11,640 nt of DNA, taken from contig DNFT01000107.1 in the NCBI GenBank assembly GCA_003486385.1, forward strand, positions 1 through 11,640, given 5' to 3'. The DNA comes from Eubacterium sp. (lineage in GTDB: Bacteria > Bacillota > Clostridia > Lachnospirales > Lachnospiraceae). The translations under genes were made by a program, and so were the position numbers. Positions 1-6,686 of this stretch are shown here, one piece after another (position 1 is the first letter of the stretch; each line of letters opens with the position of its first letter). The notes under the pieces are model-generated. The model saw only the letters and a list, made by a program, of their open reading frames with translations. It did no database searches and was not told where the DNA came from.

Positions 1-2
1 CT

Positions 3-31
3 TGGGACAGGGGTCTGACACCTATGTCCCA
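3..31. repeat. REP-like imperfect palindrome
   Basis: A nested inverted repeat is seen directly. The outer arms TGGGACA (3-9) and TGTCCCA (25-31) pair over 7 bp, and inside them GGT (12-14) pairs with ACC (20-22) around a CTGAC loop, with 2-nt mismatched spacers between the two stems. From memory, the GGGACA-GGGGTCTGAC-CCC-TGTCCC style is a recurrent extragenic palindrome in several bacterial genomes and is often linked to REP-associated tyrosine (Y1) transposases. No transposase is in this window, so this would be a lone non-autonomous copy. It could also be a simple terminator or leader hairpin of a gene to the left. Confidence 0.5.
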
Positions 32-38
32 TGCATGT

Positions 39-67
39 ATTATAGTAAATGTCGGGGGATTTGTACA
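39..67 (-). promoter_or_regulatory. Possible leftward promoter
   Basis: On the minus strand TGTACA (67-62) is followed after 17 nt by a perfect TATAAT (44-39). The -35 box matches only 4 of 6 positions. Transcription would start near 32, immediately at the palindrome at 3-31, and run out of the window to the left. An overlapping plus-strand alternative also exists: TTGTAC at 61-66, 18 nt, TATAAT at 85-90. It would run straight into the terminator at 108-141. AT-rich sequence produces such matches by chance, so this is tentative. Confidence 0.3.
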
Positions 68-107
68 GCACATCTGAATATTAGTATAATATTATGGCTC
101 ATTTACG

Positions 108-141
108 AAAAAAGGCTCCGGCAATAATGCCAAAGCCTTTT
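108..141 (-). terminator. Rho-independent terminator of the marR-ABC operon
   Basis: On the minus strand, 17 nt past the stop of the last ABC gene, arms AAAAGGCT and AGCCTTTT (134-141 and 110-117 on the plus strand) form an 8-bp stem. A 2x2 internal mismatch and a further GGC/GCC stem with an AATAAT loop follow. A six-T tract (complement of 108-113) completes a classical intrinsic terminator for leftward transcription. Confidence 0.85.
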
Positions 142-158
142 CACTATAAAATACAATT

Positions 159-2066
159 TTACCCCGCAATACTATTTCCCGTATAAAGCTGGTAATATCT
201 TCCCTTCTGCTCTATAAGGTCATCATGCGTACCACGCTCAATAATGCGTCCCTGCTCAAGAACCATGATGCAATCACTGTTCTTAACGGTTGAGAGTCTG
301 TGCGCGATGACAAAGGTCGTCCTGCCGTGCATGAGCTTATCCATGCCATCCTGGACCATCTTCTCGGTTCTCGTATCGATTGAGGAGGTAGCCTCATCAA
401 GAATGAGAACAGGCGGGTCTGCGATTGCTGCCCTCGCGATTGCGAGAAGCTGTCTCTGACCCTGGCTTAAGTTAGCACCGTCACCGGTGAGCATCGTGTT
501 GTAGCCATCGGATAGCTTAGTGATAAAGCTGTCTGCATTGGCAAGCTTAGCCGCCGCGTACACCTCCTCATCAGTCGCATCGAGCTTGCCGTAGCGGATA
601 TTCTCCATGACTGTTCCGGTAAAGAGATGTGTGTCCTGCAAAACTATTCCGAGGGACTTTCTTAAATCACTCTTCTTAATCTTGTTGATGTTGATTCCGT
701 CGTAGCGGATTTTACCATCCTGAATATCATAGAAGCGGTTGATAAGATTGGTTATTGTCGTCTTACCTGCTCCGGTGGAGCCTACGAAGGCAATCTTCTG
801 TCCCGGCTCAGCGAACATCTTTATGTTATGGAGAACTATCTTGTCCGGATTGTAACCGAAATCCACATCATCGAATACCACATCACCCTTCAATTCCTTG
901 TAGTCGGTAATGCCTGTGTCCTTGTGATAGTGCTTCCAGGCCCACATTCCTGTACGCTTTTCGGTCTCCTTTATTGTACCGCCATCCTTGACTGCATTTA
1001 CAAGGGTAACATATCCATCATCAACCTCCGGTGTCTCATCGAGAAGTCTGAATATTCTCTCACCACCTGCAAGAGCCATGATGATACTGTTAAACTGCAT
1101 GCTCACCTGATTGATAGGCATGTTAAGGCTCTTATTGAAGGTGAGGAAGCTTGCAAGACCTCCAAGTGTAAAGCCGCCGACTCCGCCGAGTGCAAGCGCA
1201 CCTCCGGCTATAGCTATGATAACGTAGCTGATGTTACCAATCTGGGCATTGATAGGTCCTAAGATGTTGGCAAATTTATTCGCATTGTAGGAACTGTCGC
1301 AGAGCTCTTCGTTAATCTTGTCGAAGCGCTCCATGTTCTCCTCCTCATGGCAGAATACCTTTACGACCTTCTGACCACCCATCATCTCCTCAATAAAGCC
1401 GTTTACCTCACCCAGGTTCTTCTGCTGCTTTACGAAGTACTTTCCGCTCATTCCGGTAGCCTTCTTGGTGACAACGAGCATAAGACCTACAAGCACAAGA
1501 GTTAACAGTGTAAGCGGTATGTTAAGGATAATCATACTTGCCAGCACACCTATGATGGTGATTGAGCTGTTGATAAGCTGAGGGATACTCTGGCTTATCA
1601 TCTGTCTGAGCGTATCAACATCGTTGGTGTAGATTGACATGATATCGCCGTGTGCATGTGTATCAAAATATTTTATAGGAAGGGACTCCATGTGTACAAA
1701 AATCTCATCCCTTAAGCTTCTCATGGTTCCCTGTGTAACATAAACCATCATCCTTGTATTTACATAGGCTGCTATAACACCCACCGCATAGAAGCATGCC
1801 ACTCTTATGATTGCGTGGAGCAGCTCCGTATAATCAGGTACGGCCTGTTGCATCAACGGCATAATATACTGGTCAATAAGTGTTTTCGTAAACATGGTTC
1901 CCTGTATCGTAGAAAATACAGTGAGTACAATACATACAAGAACCACTATGCACTGCAGCAGATAATTCTTAGCCACAAAGCCTATTATTCTTTTAAATAC
2001 CTTTCCAGGATTAGCGACTGTAGGCTTCGCTCCTCTTGGCGGTCTTCCTCCCATTGGTCCCGGCAT
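159..2066 (-). CDS. ABC exporter half-transporter, canonical NBD subunit
   Basis: A 635-residue fused permease-ATPase of the type IV (ABCB-like) exporter family, probably one half of a heterodimeric multidrug or lipid-like substrate pump in the cytoplasmic membrane. The transmembrane domain spans about residues 35-345 and the nucleotide-binding domain about 393-625. The NBD shows Walker A GSTGAGKTT (429-437), Q-loop Gln477, signature LSQGQ (533-537), Walker B VLILDE with catalytic Glu558, and H-loop His589. The signature departs from LSGGQ, as expected for the subunit that donates its signature to the degenerate ATP site of a heterodimer. A hydrophilic insert of roughly 35 residues (about 359-392, including RTGMWAWKH) joins the two domains. 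The ATG overlaps the stop of the preceding ABC gene by one base (TAATG), with GGAGGTG just upstream, so the two subunits are translationally coupled. The substrate cannot be told from the sequence. Confidence 0.95.
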   Translation of the reverse strand: MPGPMGGRPPRGAKPTVANPGKVFKRIIGFVAKNYLLQCIVVLVCIVLTVFSTIQGTMFTKTLIDQYIMPLMQQAVPDYTELLHAIIRVACFYAVGVIAAYVNTRMMVYVTQGTMRSLRDEIFVHMESLPIKYFDTHAHGDIMSIYTNDVDTLRQMISQSIPQLINSSITIIGVLASMIILNIPLTLLTLVLVGLMLVVTKKATGMSGKYFVKQQKNLGEVNGFIEEMMGGQKVVKVFCHEEENMERFDKINEELCDSSYNANKFANILGPINAQIGNISYVIIAIAGGALALGGVGGFTLGGLASFLTFNKSLNMPINQVSMQFNSIIMALAGGERIFRLLDETPEVDDGYVTLVNAVKDGGTIKETEKRTGMWAWKHYHKDTGITDYKELKGDVVFDDVDFGYNPDKIVLHNIKMFAEPGQKIAFVGSTGAGKTTITNLINRFYDIQDGKIRYDGININKIKKSDLRKSLGIVLQDTHLFTGTVMENIRYGKLDATDEEVYAAAKLANADSFITKLSDGYNTMLTGDGANLSQGQRQLLAIARAAIADPPVLILDEATSSIDTRTEKMVQDGMDKLMHGRTTFVIAHRLSTVKNSDCIMVLEQGRIIERGTHDDLIEQKGRYYQLYTGNSIAG

Positions 2067-3826
2067 TATGCTTCACCTCCGTTTTCATCAAAATCACCGC
2101 TGCCTCCGGTCTGTGACTCATATACATCGCGGTATATATCGTTGGAAGCAAGCAGCTCCTCATGTGTTCCGATTCCGTTGATACGTCCGTTGTCCATCAC
2201 GATTATGCGGTCCGCACCCTGAACACTTGAAATTCTCTGTGCAATGATAATCTTCGTTGTCTGTGCAATCTCCGTGGCAAATGCATGACGGATTTTCGCA
2301 TCGGTTGCAGTATCAACAGCGCTTGTGCTGTCATCAAGAATAAGTATCTTAGGCTTCTTTAAAAGTGCTCTGGCAATACACAAACGCTGCTTCTGTCCAC
2401 CCGATACATTCGTACCACCCTGCTCGATGTAGGTGTTGTACTTGTCCGGGAATTTCTCAATAAATTCATCAGCACATGCTAACCTACATGCTCTCATGCA
2501 CTCCTCATCCGTGGCATTCTTATCGCCCCAGCGAAGATTGTCGAGTATTGTTCCTGAGAAAAGCACATTCTTCTGGAGAACAACGCTCACCTCATCACGA
2601 AGTGTCTCAATGTCATACTCTCTTACATCCCTGCCACCGACCTTTACACTACCTTCATCCACATCGTAAAGACGGCTTATAAGGTTCACAAGGCTTGACT
2701 TGGAGCTTCCGGTTCCGCCGATGATACCGATTGTCTCACCGGATTTGATTGTGAGGTTGATATCATTTAACACTCTCTTGTCGGCGCCCTTATTGTAGCC
2801 GAAATTTACATGTTCAAATACAATTTCTCCGTCCTTTACCTCATAGCAAGGGTTATCAGGATTGGTGATATCAGGCTTCTCCTCAAGCACCTCTGCGATA
2901 CGCTTTGCACTTGCCACACTCATCGAAATCATTACAAATATCATGGAAACCATCATAAGGTTCATAAGAATTGTCATACAGTAGGACAGGAGGCTCATAA
3001 GCTTACCTGTTGTGAGTAGCACGCCGCCGGAGCCTACAATCATCTTCGCGCCGACCCAGCTTATAAGCAAGATACAGGTATATACCGTAATCTGCATAAC
3101 AGGGTTGTTGTATGCAACCGTCTTTTCTGCTTTTACAAAAATCCTGTAGATATTGTTGCTGGCATTCTTGAATTTCTTCTTCTCATAATCCTCACGGACA
3201 TAGGCCTTGACAACACGGATTGCCGATACATTCTCCTGGACACTCGCGTTCAGCTCATCGTACTTAGGAAATGCCGCATTGAAATACTTGGTCGCATGTC
3301 CTATGATGACGGCAAGAATACATGAGAGTATCACAAGCGCGATAAGATATATAAATGCAATGCGCGGACTGATGATAAATGACATTATCATCGCAAAGAT
3401 TAAGCTCACCGGTGCCCTCATACACATTCTTAAGAGCATCTGGTATGTATTCTGTACATTTGTGACGTCCGTTGTAAGTCTTGTCACAAGTCCCGCTGTG
3501 CTGAACTTGTCAATGTTAGAAAAGGCGTAGGTCTGGATATTGTCAAACATACCCTTTCTGAGATTCTTTGCAAAACCTGTTGAGGCCTTCGCTCCGTAAA
3601 CACCACCCATGATTCCGGCAAACAATCCGACCATGGCAATCACTACCATGCAGCCGCCGACCATGAGTATGTAGCCCATATCACCCTTCTCAACACCATT
3701 GTCGATAAGTGATGAGAGCAGATACGGAATGAGCATTTCCATAAGCACCTCTAAAATCATAAAAAAAGGGGTCGCGATGGATGCTCTCTTATACTCTTTT
3801 ACATAAGCACCTAATGTCTTTAGCAC
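2066..3826 (-). CDS. ABC exporter half-transporter, degenerate NBD subunit
   Basis: A 586-residue permease-ATPase, partner of the 635-residue protein encoded immediately downstream. The membrane domain covers about residues 15-310 and the NBD about 332-570. Its own ATP site is visibly impaired. Walker A reads GGTGSSKSS (370-378), with Ser where the Gly before Lys is usual. The Walker B catalytic Glu is Asp499 (ILILDD), and the H-loop His is Gln530 (IIIAQR). Its signature VSGGQ (474-478) is intact. This pattern matches heterodimeric exporters such as TM287/288, LmrCD and BmrCD, where one composite site is catalytically weak. Translation starts at GTG (3826-3824), preceded 7 nt upstream by AAGGAGG (3840-3834). 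The start lies inside the 3' end of the marR gene, so the two genes overlap by 7 nt. A nearby ATG at 3833 is out of frame. Confidence 0.95.
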   Translation of the reverse strand: MLKTLGAYVKEYKRASIATPFFMILEVLMEMLIPYLLSSLIDNGVEKGDMGYILMVGGCMVVIAMVGLFAGIMGGVYGAKASTGFAKNLRKGMFDNIQTYAFSNIDKFSTAGLVTRLTTDVTNVQNTYQMLLRMCMRAPVSLIFAMIMSFIISPRIAFIYLIALVILSCILAVIIGHATKYFNAAFPKYDELNASVQENVSAIRVVKAYVREDYEKKKFKNASNNIYRIFVKAEKTVAYNNPVMQITVYTCILLISWVGAKMIVGSGGVLLTTGKLMSLLSYCMTILMNLMMVSMIFVMISMSVASAKRIAEVLEEKPDITNPDNPCYEVKDGEIVFEHVNFGYNKGADKRVLNDINLTIKSGETIGIIGGTGSSKSSLVNLISRLYDVDEGSVKVGGRDVREYDIETLRDEVSVVLQKNVLFSGTILDNLRWGDKNATDEECMRACRLACADEFIEKFPDKYNTYIEQGGTNVSGGQKQRLCIARALLKKPKILILDDSTSAVDTATDAKIRHAFATEIAQTTKIIIAQRISSVQGADRIIVMDNGRINGIGTHEELLASNDIYRDVYESQTGGSGDFDENGGEA

Positions 3827-4281
3827 TGTTCATCCTCCTTATTCATATCATTGATATTTTTTCTCATCTTCTCTATAACATTCAAAAAGACCTGTTTTTC
3901 CTCTTGTGTGACATTCTGTTCAAGCTCCTCGTGGAGCATATCGATGACTCGCACCGTAGCAGCGTGTGTCTCCTCGCCCTTTTGCGTGAGAACTATTTTC
4001 TTGCAGCGTCCATCGTTGTCGTCCGTGCGGCACACCAGGTAGCCCTTCCTCTCCATAAGCTGAAGTATATTGGTAACCGATGACTTGCCTATACCGAACT
4101 CCTCACCTATATCCTTCTGGTACACGTCAACATCCTTATGCCTGCTTAGATATCCAAGGATATGCCCATGCATTACCGTTACCTCGTCAAAGCCGGCCTC
4201 TACCAGCTTCTTTTTCAGCTGACGAAAAATAGTGTTGTCCATCTTCTTAATCTCGAACCCCAAATAGCGTTTCTTTTCCAA
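3820..4281 (-). CDS. MarR-family transcriptional regulator
   Basis: A 153-residue winged-helix regulator, normal length for MarR. Residues about 40-100 form the DNA-binding domain: a helix-turn-helix with recognition helix near 65-80 (GKSSVTNILQLMERKGYL) and a wing with the typical D-x-x-D-G-R pattern (RTDDNDGRCKK, 85-95). N- and C-terminal helices would make the dimer interface. It heads the operon that continues into the two ABC exporter genes. By analogy with other marR-ABC operons it most likely represses this operon and is released by a ligand that the pump expels. The start chosen is TTG (4281-4279) because AAAGGAG sits 6 nt upstream (4294-4288). The first in-frame ATG, 13 codons later, has a poorer ribosome site. 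Two palindromes upstream are the obvious candidate binding sites. Confidence 0.92.
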   Translation of the reverse strand: MEKKRYLGFEIKKMDNTIFRQLKKKLVEAGFDEVTVMHGHILGYLSRHKDVDVYQKDIGEEFGIGKSSVTNILQLMERKGYLVCRTDDNDGRCKKIVLTQKGEETHAATVRVIDMLHEELEQNVTQEEKQVFLNVIEKMRKNINDMNKEDEQC

Positions 4282-4387
4282 CTCGTGCTCCTTTCCTCAT
4301 GATGTGGCTTAGATAAAAACCCATACATAACGGACATGGTGCCATTATCTATAGCCCGGTTATCCGTTAAAAGCCTTAACCTTCAGC

Positions 4388-4413
4388 AAAAAACTGTTCG
4401 AGGTCGAACAGTT
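4388..4413 (-). terminator. Possible leader attenuator hairpin (overlaps operator B)
   Basis: Read as minus-strand RNA, AACUGUUCG (4413-4405) pairs with CGAACAGUU (4400-4392) around an ACCU loop. Six U residues (4393-4388) run from the last two stem bases onward. This has the form of an intrinsic terminator upstream of marR. The stem is only moderately GC-rich and exists anyway because the DNA is an operator palindrome, so termination is an inference. Confidence 0.35.
4392..4413. promoter_or_regulatory. Operator B, perfect palindrome, likely MarR site
   Basis: Arms AACTGTTCGA (4392-4401) and TCGAACAGTT (4404-4413) are exact reverse complements around a GG centre. The 10-bp half sites and dyad symmetry suit a dimeric winged-helix repressor. 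It lies about 20-40 nt downstream of the predicted start of the marR operon, and a second copy of its core lies 30 bp away. Assignment to this MarR protein is inferred from position and symmetry. Confidence 0.7.
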
Positions 4414-4422
4414 CAGTATCAA

Positions 4423-4440
4423 ACTGTTCGACCTCGAACT
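4423..4440. promoter_or_regulatory. Operator A, second palindrome at the transcription start
   Basis: The core GTTCGA (4426-4431) and TCGAAC (4434-4439) are exact reverse complements around a CC centre, and 4422-4431 repeats the left arm of operator B exactly. The site is less symmetric beyond six bases on the right. It abuts the -10 box (4446-4441) and covers the predicted start point near 4434, where a bound repressor would block polymerase. Its centre is 30 bp from that of operator B, about three helical turns, so both sites face the same side of the DNA. Confidence 0.7.
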
Positions 4441-4469
4441 ATTATAGTTTTATTTTTTTTTAATGTCAA
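4441..4469 (-). promoter_or_regulatory. Consensus sigmaA promoter for the marR-ABC operon
   Basis: The minus strand carries TTGACA (4469-4464), a 17-nt spacer rich in A, and TATAAT (4446-4441). Both hexamers and the spacing are perfect consensus. The -35 box lies within the last codons of the upstream acyltransferase gene (its stop is 4452-4450). Such a strong promoter fits tight control by the adjacent operators. Confidence 0.88.
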
Positions 4470-5298
4470 GAATTTTTTTCCATCGTTGGCTGTTTTCATC
4501 CCGCAGCATGCGTATCCTGTCGTGGTCGCTTATGCCGTCTCCTATCGGCTCAATCCTGTCCAATATATGCACGTCAAAATATCTTCTCTCCACGCCGCCT
4601 GTTTTTTTTCGCGCATAATGTTCAGTATCTCCTGCATCGCGGCAGGTTATAAAAAGAGGAAGAACAGGCACATTATTTTTCACGGCATAGTAAAATGCAC
4701 CGTTTTTCAGCGGTCGCGGTCTGTCATAGCCCCACCACTCAGACTGCTCCGGAAATACGAGGACGCAGTCGCCTTTTCCAAGATAGTACGACACAGCACT
4801 GTTGAACCGTCTCACCAGCCTGTGTCCCCGTGGAAACGGCATTATACCGAACGCCCTCATGTACTCACCGAGCCGCCCCCTCCGGTTATTAAAATCCGCC
4901 ACCATGACCTTGAGCTGCCGTCCCCGCAGCACACCACTCCTTTTGAGTGCCCATTCTACCACCAGTGCATCGAGCTTGTTTATGTGGTTACAAGTGATTA
5001 TCATGCCATGATTATCTTCACCGCACTCTCCCTCACCCTCTTCGTAAAAGCTATAAATTCGCGTGCGGAATATGAAGCGGTTCACAATCCACATAAACGG
5101 CTTGATTATAAACGTGCGTATCAATGCCTGCCGGAATTTTAAAGCCCCCGTCGGAATATAAGGAAATTTTTCATCGACCGGAAGGCTGCTGTCGTAATCT
5201 ACCGGGTCAAGATGTGCATTGAAATCCCCCCTTTTCTCCGCCTCCTTTATCTTCACAAGCACATCGGGTGTTGTGTATGCAAGCTTAAAATAATTCAT
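4450..5298 (-). CDS. PlsC-like lysophospholipid acyltransferase family protein
   Basis: A 282-residue protein of the glycerolipid acyltransferase (PlsC/AGPAT) superfamily, expected to move an acyl chain onto a lipid or glycan hydroxyl at the membrane. The catalytic HX4D motif is seen as NHINKLD (His105, Asp110). Other family blocks are FPRG (155-158) and FPEQSEW (182-188), the latter in place of the usual PEGTR glycerol-phosphate block, so the acceptor may not be lysophosphatidate. A hydrophobic stretch near 59-78 may anchor it. The frame is open 38 codons further upstream, but the start taken is the ATG at 5298-5296. It overlaps the stop of the glycosyltransferase gene by one base (TGATG) and has GGGAGG about 11 nt ahead. 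That coupling suggests the two proteins act in one pathway. Confidence 0.85.
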   Translation of the reverse strand: MNYFKLAYTTPDVLVKIKEAEKRGDFNAHLDPVDYDSSLPVDEKFPYIPTGALKFRQALIRTFIIKPFMWIVNRFIFRTRIYSFYEEGEGECGEDNHGMIITCNHINKLDALVVEWALKRSGVLRGRQLKVMVADFNNRRGRLGEYMRAFGIMPFPRGHRLVRRFNSAVSYYLGKGDCVLVFPEQSEWWGYDRPRPLKNGAFYYAVKNNVPVLPLFITCRDAGDTEHYARKKTGGVERRYFDVHILDRIEPIGDGISDHDRIRMLRDENSQRWKKILDIKKK

Positions 5299-6518
5299 CA
5301 ATACTGCACCCTCCCGATTTTCTCCCAACCCTTCGGATTCACGCCAAGCACCGCACGCCCCACGATGAGGATGTATTCCATGTAAAAAAATGGGTGCACC
5401 AGCATTAGGCACAGCTTATTAAACCATGACAGTCCGATATTTTTCCAGTCTGCAAGCACTGCCATCACGGACAGCGCAAAAAAAGCGGTATAGATAAGCA
5501 TGAATGCCGCCGCTGCCTGCCATATTCTAAATGTAACCAGATTAAATACTGCCGCCACGGACAAGGTTCCGATGTATGCATACACAAGCCACAGCGACAA
5601 TATATAATAATTATCGATAGAAGCCCTCACCCCGCGGCGTTTTAGAAGCTTGCGACAGTAGAGCCTGTCTGCAGCCACCATTCCTGTCATCCAGCGTGTT
5701 CTGCGCCTATTGGTGTCCGTATGCGATGGTGTCTCCTCAAGATACAGCTTCGCAAATGAATAGTGAAAGGTCTTTATCCCCTTGCACGCACAGTCACGCT
5801 GCAGCTCCATGTCCTCCGTGAGCGTCTGTCTGTAAATCCAGCCGCCCCACTCCTCGACCAGATCTCCTCTTATAAGTATTCCCGTTGTTATCGGCATAGT
5901 GGTGAGCCCGAGCGCGCTCTTGTACCTGTTCCCTAGTTCATCTATAATCGGCCATACCAGACCATTCTGACAGGTTATGGCATTTACCACTTTTTCTGAA
6001 GCGCTGTTTAAATAACCCATGCTATAATTTCCGACCAGCTTCCGCCCCGTTATCACCTGCGCCCCGCTTGCAAGCGCATCGTTCATATTTGCCAGGAAAT
6101 CCACATCAAGCCGGCAGTCCGCATCGACGATTATATAACCATCATACTTCTTTCCCGCTGCCAGAATATGCCTTATACAGTAATCAAGACAGTCACCCTT
6201 GCTCTTCTGCGCCTCATCGACATACACCTTCGCACCAATCTCCCGCGCATAGCCAATCACCTCGTCGCGCGGATTTTTAACAACCACGTAGGTGTCGAAC
6301 AGACTATAATCCGCACTATAGCTCTGCTCCTCTATGCTCTTAAAAAGCGGCAGAACCGCCCTGCCCTCATCGCGCGCCGGAACAATGAGCGCAAAACGGT
6401 GCCTTCTCCCACACTTCAAGCTTTTCTGCGGAAAAATCCACCCGAACCAGCCAATCAGCCGTGGAAAATACAGTACCAGAAATATTATTGTAATAAAAAT
6501 CAAAAAATTGTTTTCCAT
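5298..6518 (-). CDS. Membrane glycosyltransferase, family GT2
   Basis: A 406-residue processive-type or lipid-directed GT2 enzyme. One N-terminal membrane helix (about 4-28) is followed by a cytoplasmic GT-A domain: VPARDEG nucleotide-binding strand (46-52), DAD metal site (132-134), TED catalytic-base motif (234-236), and RRTRW (272-276) corresponding to the QxxRW box. Three or so further helices follow (about 305-330, 335-357, 368-390). The layout resembles EpsO/IcaA-like transferases that make exopolysaccharide or glycolipid. The sugar donor and acceptor cannot be read. ATG 6518-6516 is preceded by AAAAAGGGG about 8 nt upstream. The gene ends in a one-base overlap with the PlsC-like acyltransferase, arguing for glycosylation and acylation of one product. 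Confidence 0.9.
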   Translation of the reverse strand: MENNFLIFITIIFLVLYFPRLIGWFGWIFPQKSLKCGRRHRFALIVPARDEGRAVLPLFKSIEEQSYSADYSLFDTYVVVKNPRDEVIGYAREIGAKVYVDEAQKSKGDCLDYCIRHILAAGKKYDGYIIVDADCRLDVDFLANMNDALASGAQVITGRKLVGNYSMGYLNSASEKVVNAITCQNGLVWPIIDELGNRYKSALGLTTMPITTGILIRGDLVEEWGGWIYRQTLTEDMELQRDCACKGIKTFHYSFAKLYLEETPSHTDTNRRRTRWMTGMVAADRLYCRKLLKRRGVRASIDNYYILSLWLVYAYIGTLSVAAVFNLVTFRIWQAAAAFMLIYTAFFALSVMAVLADWKNIGLSWFNKLCLMLVHPFFYMEYILIVGRAVLGVNPKGWEKIGRVQY

Positions 6519-6686
6519 ATATTATCCCCTTTTTAATCAGCTGCACTGCGAAATTTACATGCATATAAATGTTTTAAATATATTATCTAACATACAAATA
6601 AATTTGATTTCTCTGCCTCCCATAATCTATATATACCTAATCACTACGATGTTGGAGACAGAACATGCTCTGTAAACTTAGCGTGT
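6519..6686 (-). other. Intergenic gap between GT8 and GT2 genes
   Basis: This 168-bp AT-rich spacer interrupts an otherwise co-directional run of genes. It contains a 16-bp imperfect dyad at 6658-6673 (arms ACAGAACA and TGCTCTGT, seven of eight positions complementary) just after the GT8 stop. There is no T tract, so it is not a clear terminator. I found no convincing -35/-10 pair, although GATAAT-type -10 boxes occur. Whether GT2 is co-transcribed with GT8 is therefore open. Confidence 0.5.

Larger units (their letters stand above)
4282..4434 (-). promoter_or_regulatory. Long 5' leader of the marR-ABC operon
   Basis: About 150 nt separate the predicted transcription start (near 4434) from the marR TTG codon, long for a simple repressor operon. 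The leader contains both operator-derived inverted repeats. A 13-nt segment (4434-4422 on the minus strand) is perfectly complementary to 4413-4401 across an 8-nt loop. The latter segment can instead pair with 4400-4392 to give a hairpin followed by six T residues. No known riboswitch was recognised. A short reading frame starting at 4345 has no ribosome site and is not called. Confidence 0.45.

Noticed and set aside
828..1262. 144-codon plus-strand open frame inside the ABC transporter gene
   Set aside because: It is a shadow of a strongly conserved ABC gene on the other strand, with no ribosome site and no recognisable domain.
4216..4345. Short Cys-containing upstream frame in the marR leader starting MAPCPLCMG
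   Set aside because: There is no Shine-Dalgarno sequence before its ATG and it runs out of frame deep into marR. A leader peptide is not supported.
4336..5142. 268-codon open frame on the plus strand opposite the PlsC-like gene
   Set aside because: It is antisense to a gene with clear catalytic motifs, has no ribosome site, and its translation is a low-complexity mix without family features.
5299..5412. 38-codon N-terminal extension of the PlsC-like protein
   Set aside because: It overlaps the GT2 coding sequence and is unlike the family N-terminus. The TGATG junction at 5298 is the natural start.
6658..6673. Dyad after the GT8 stop as a terminator
   Set aside because: The symmetry is imperfect, GC content is modest and no T tract follows, so it does not meet the form of an intrinsic terminator.
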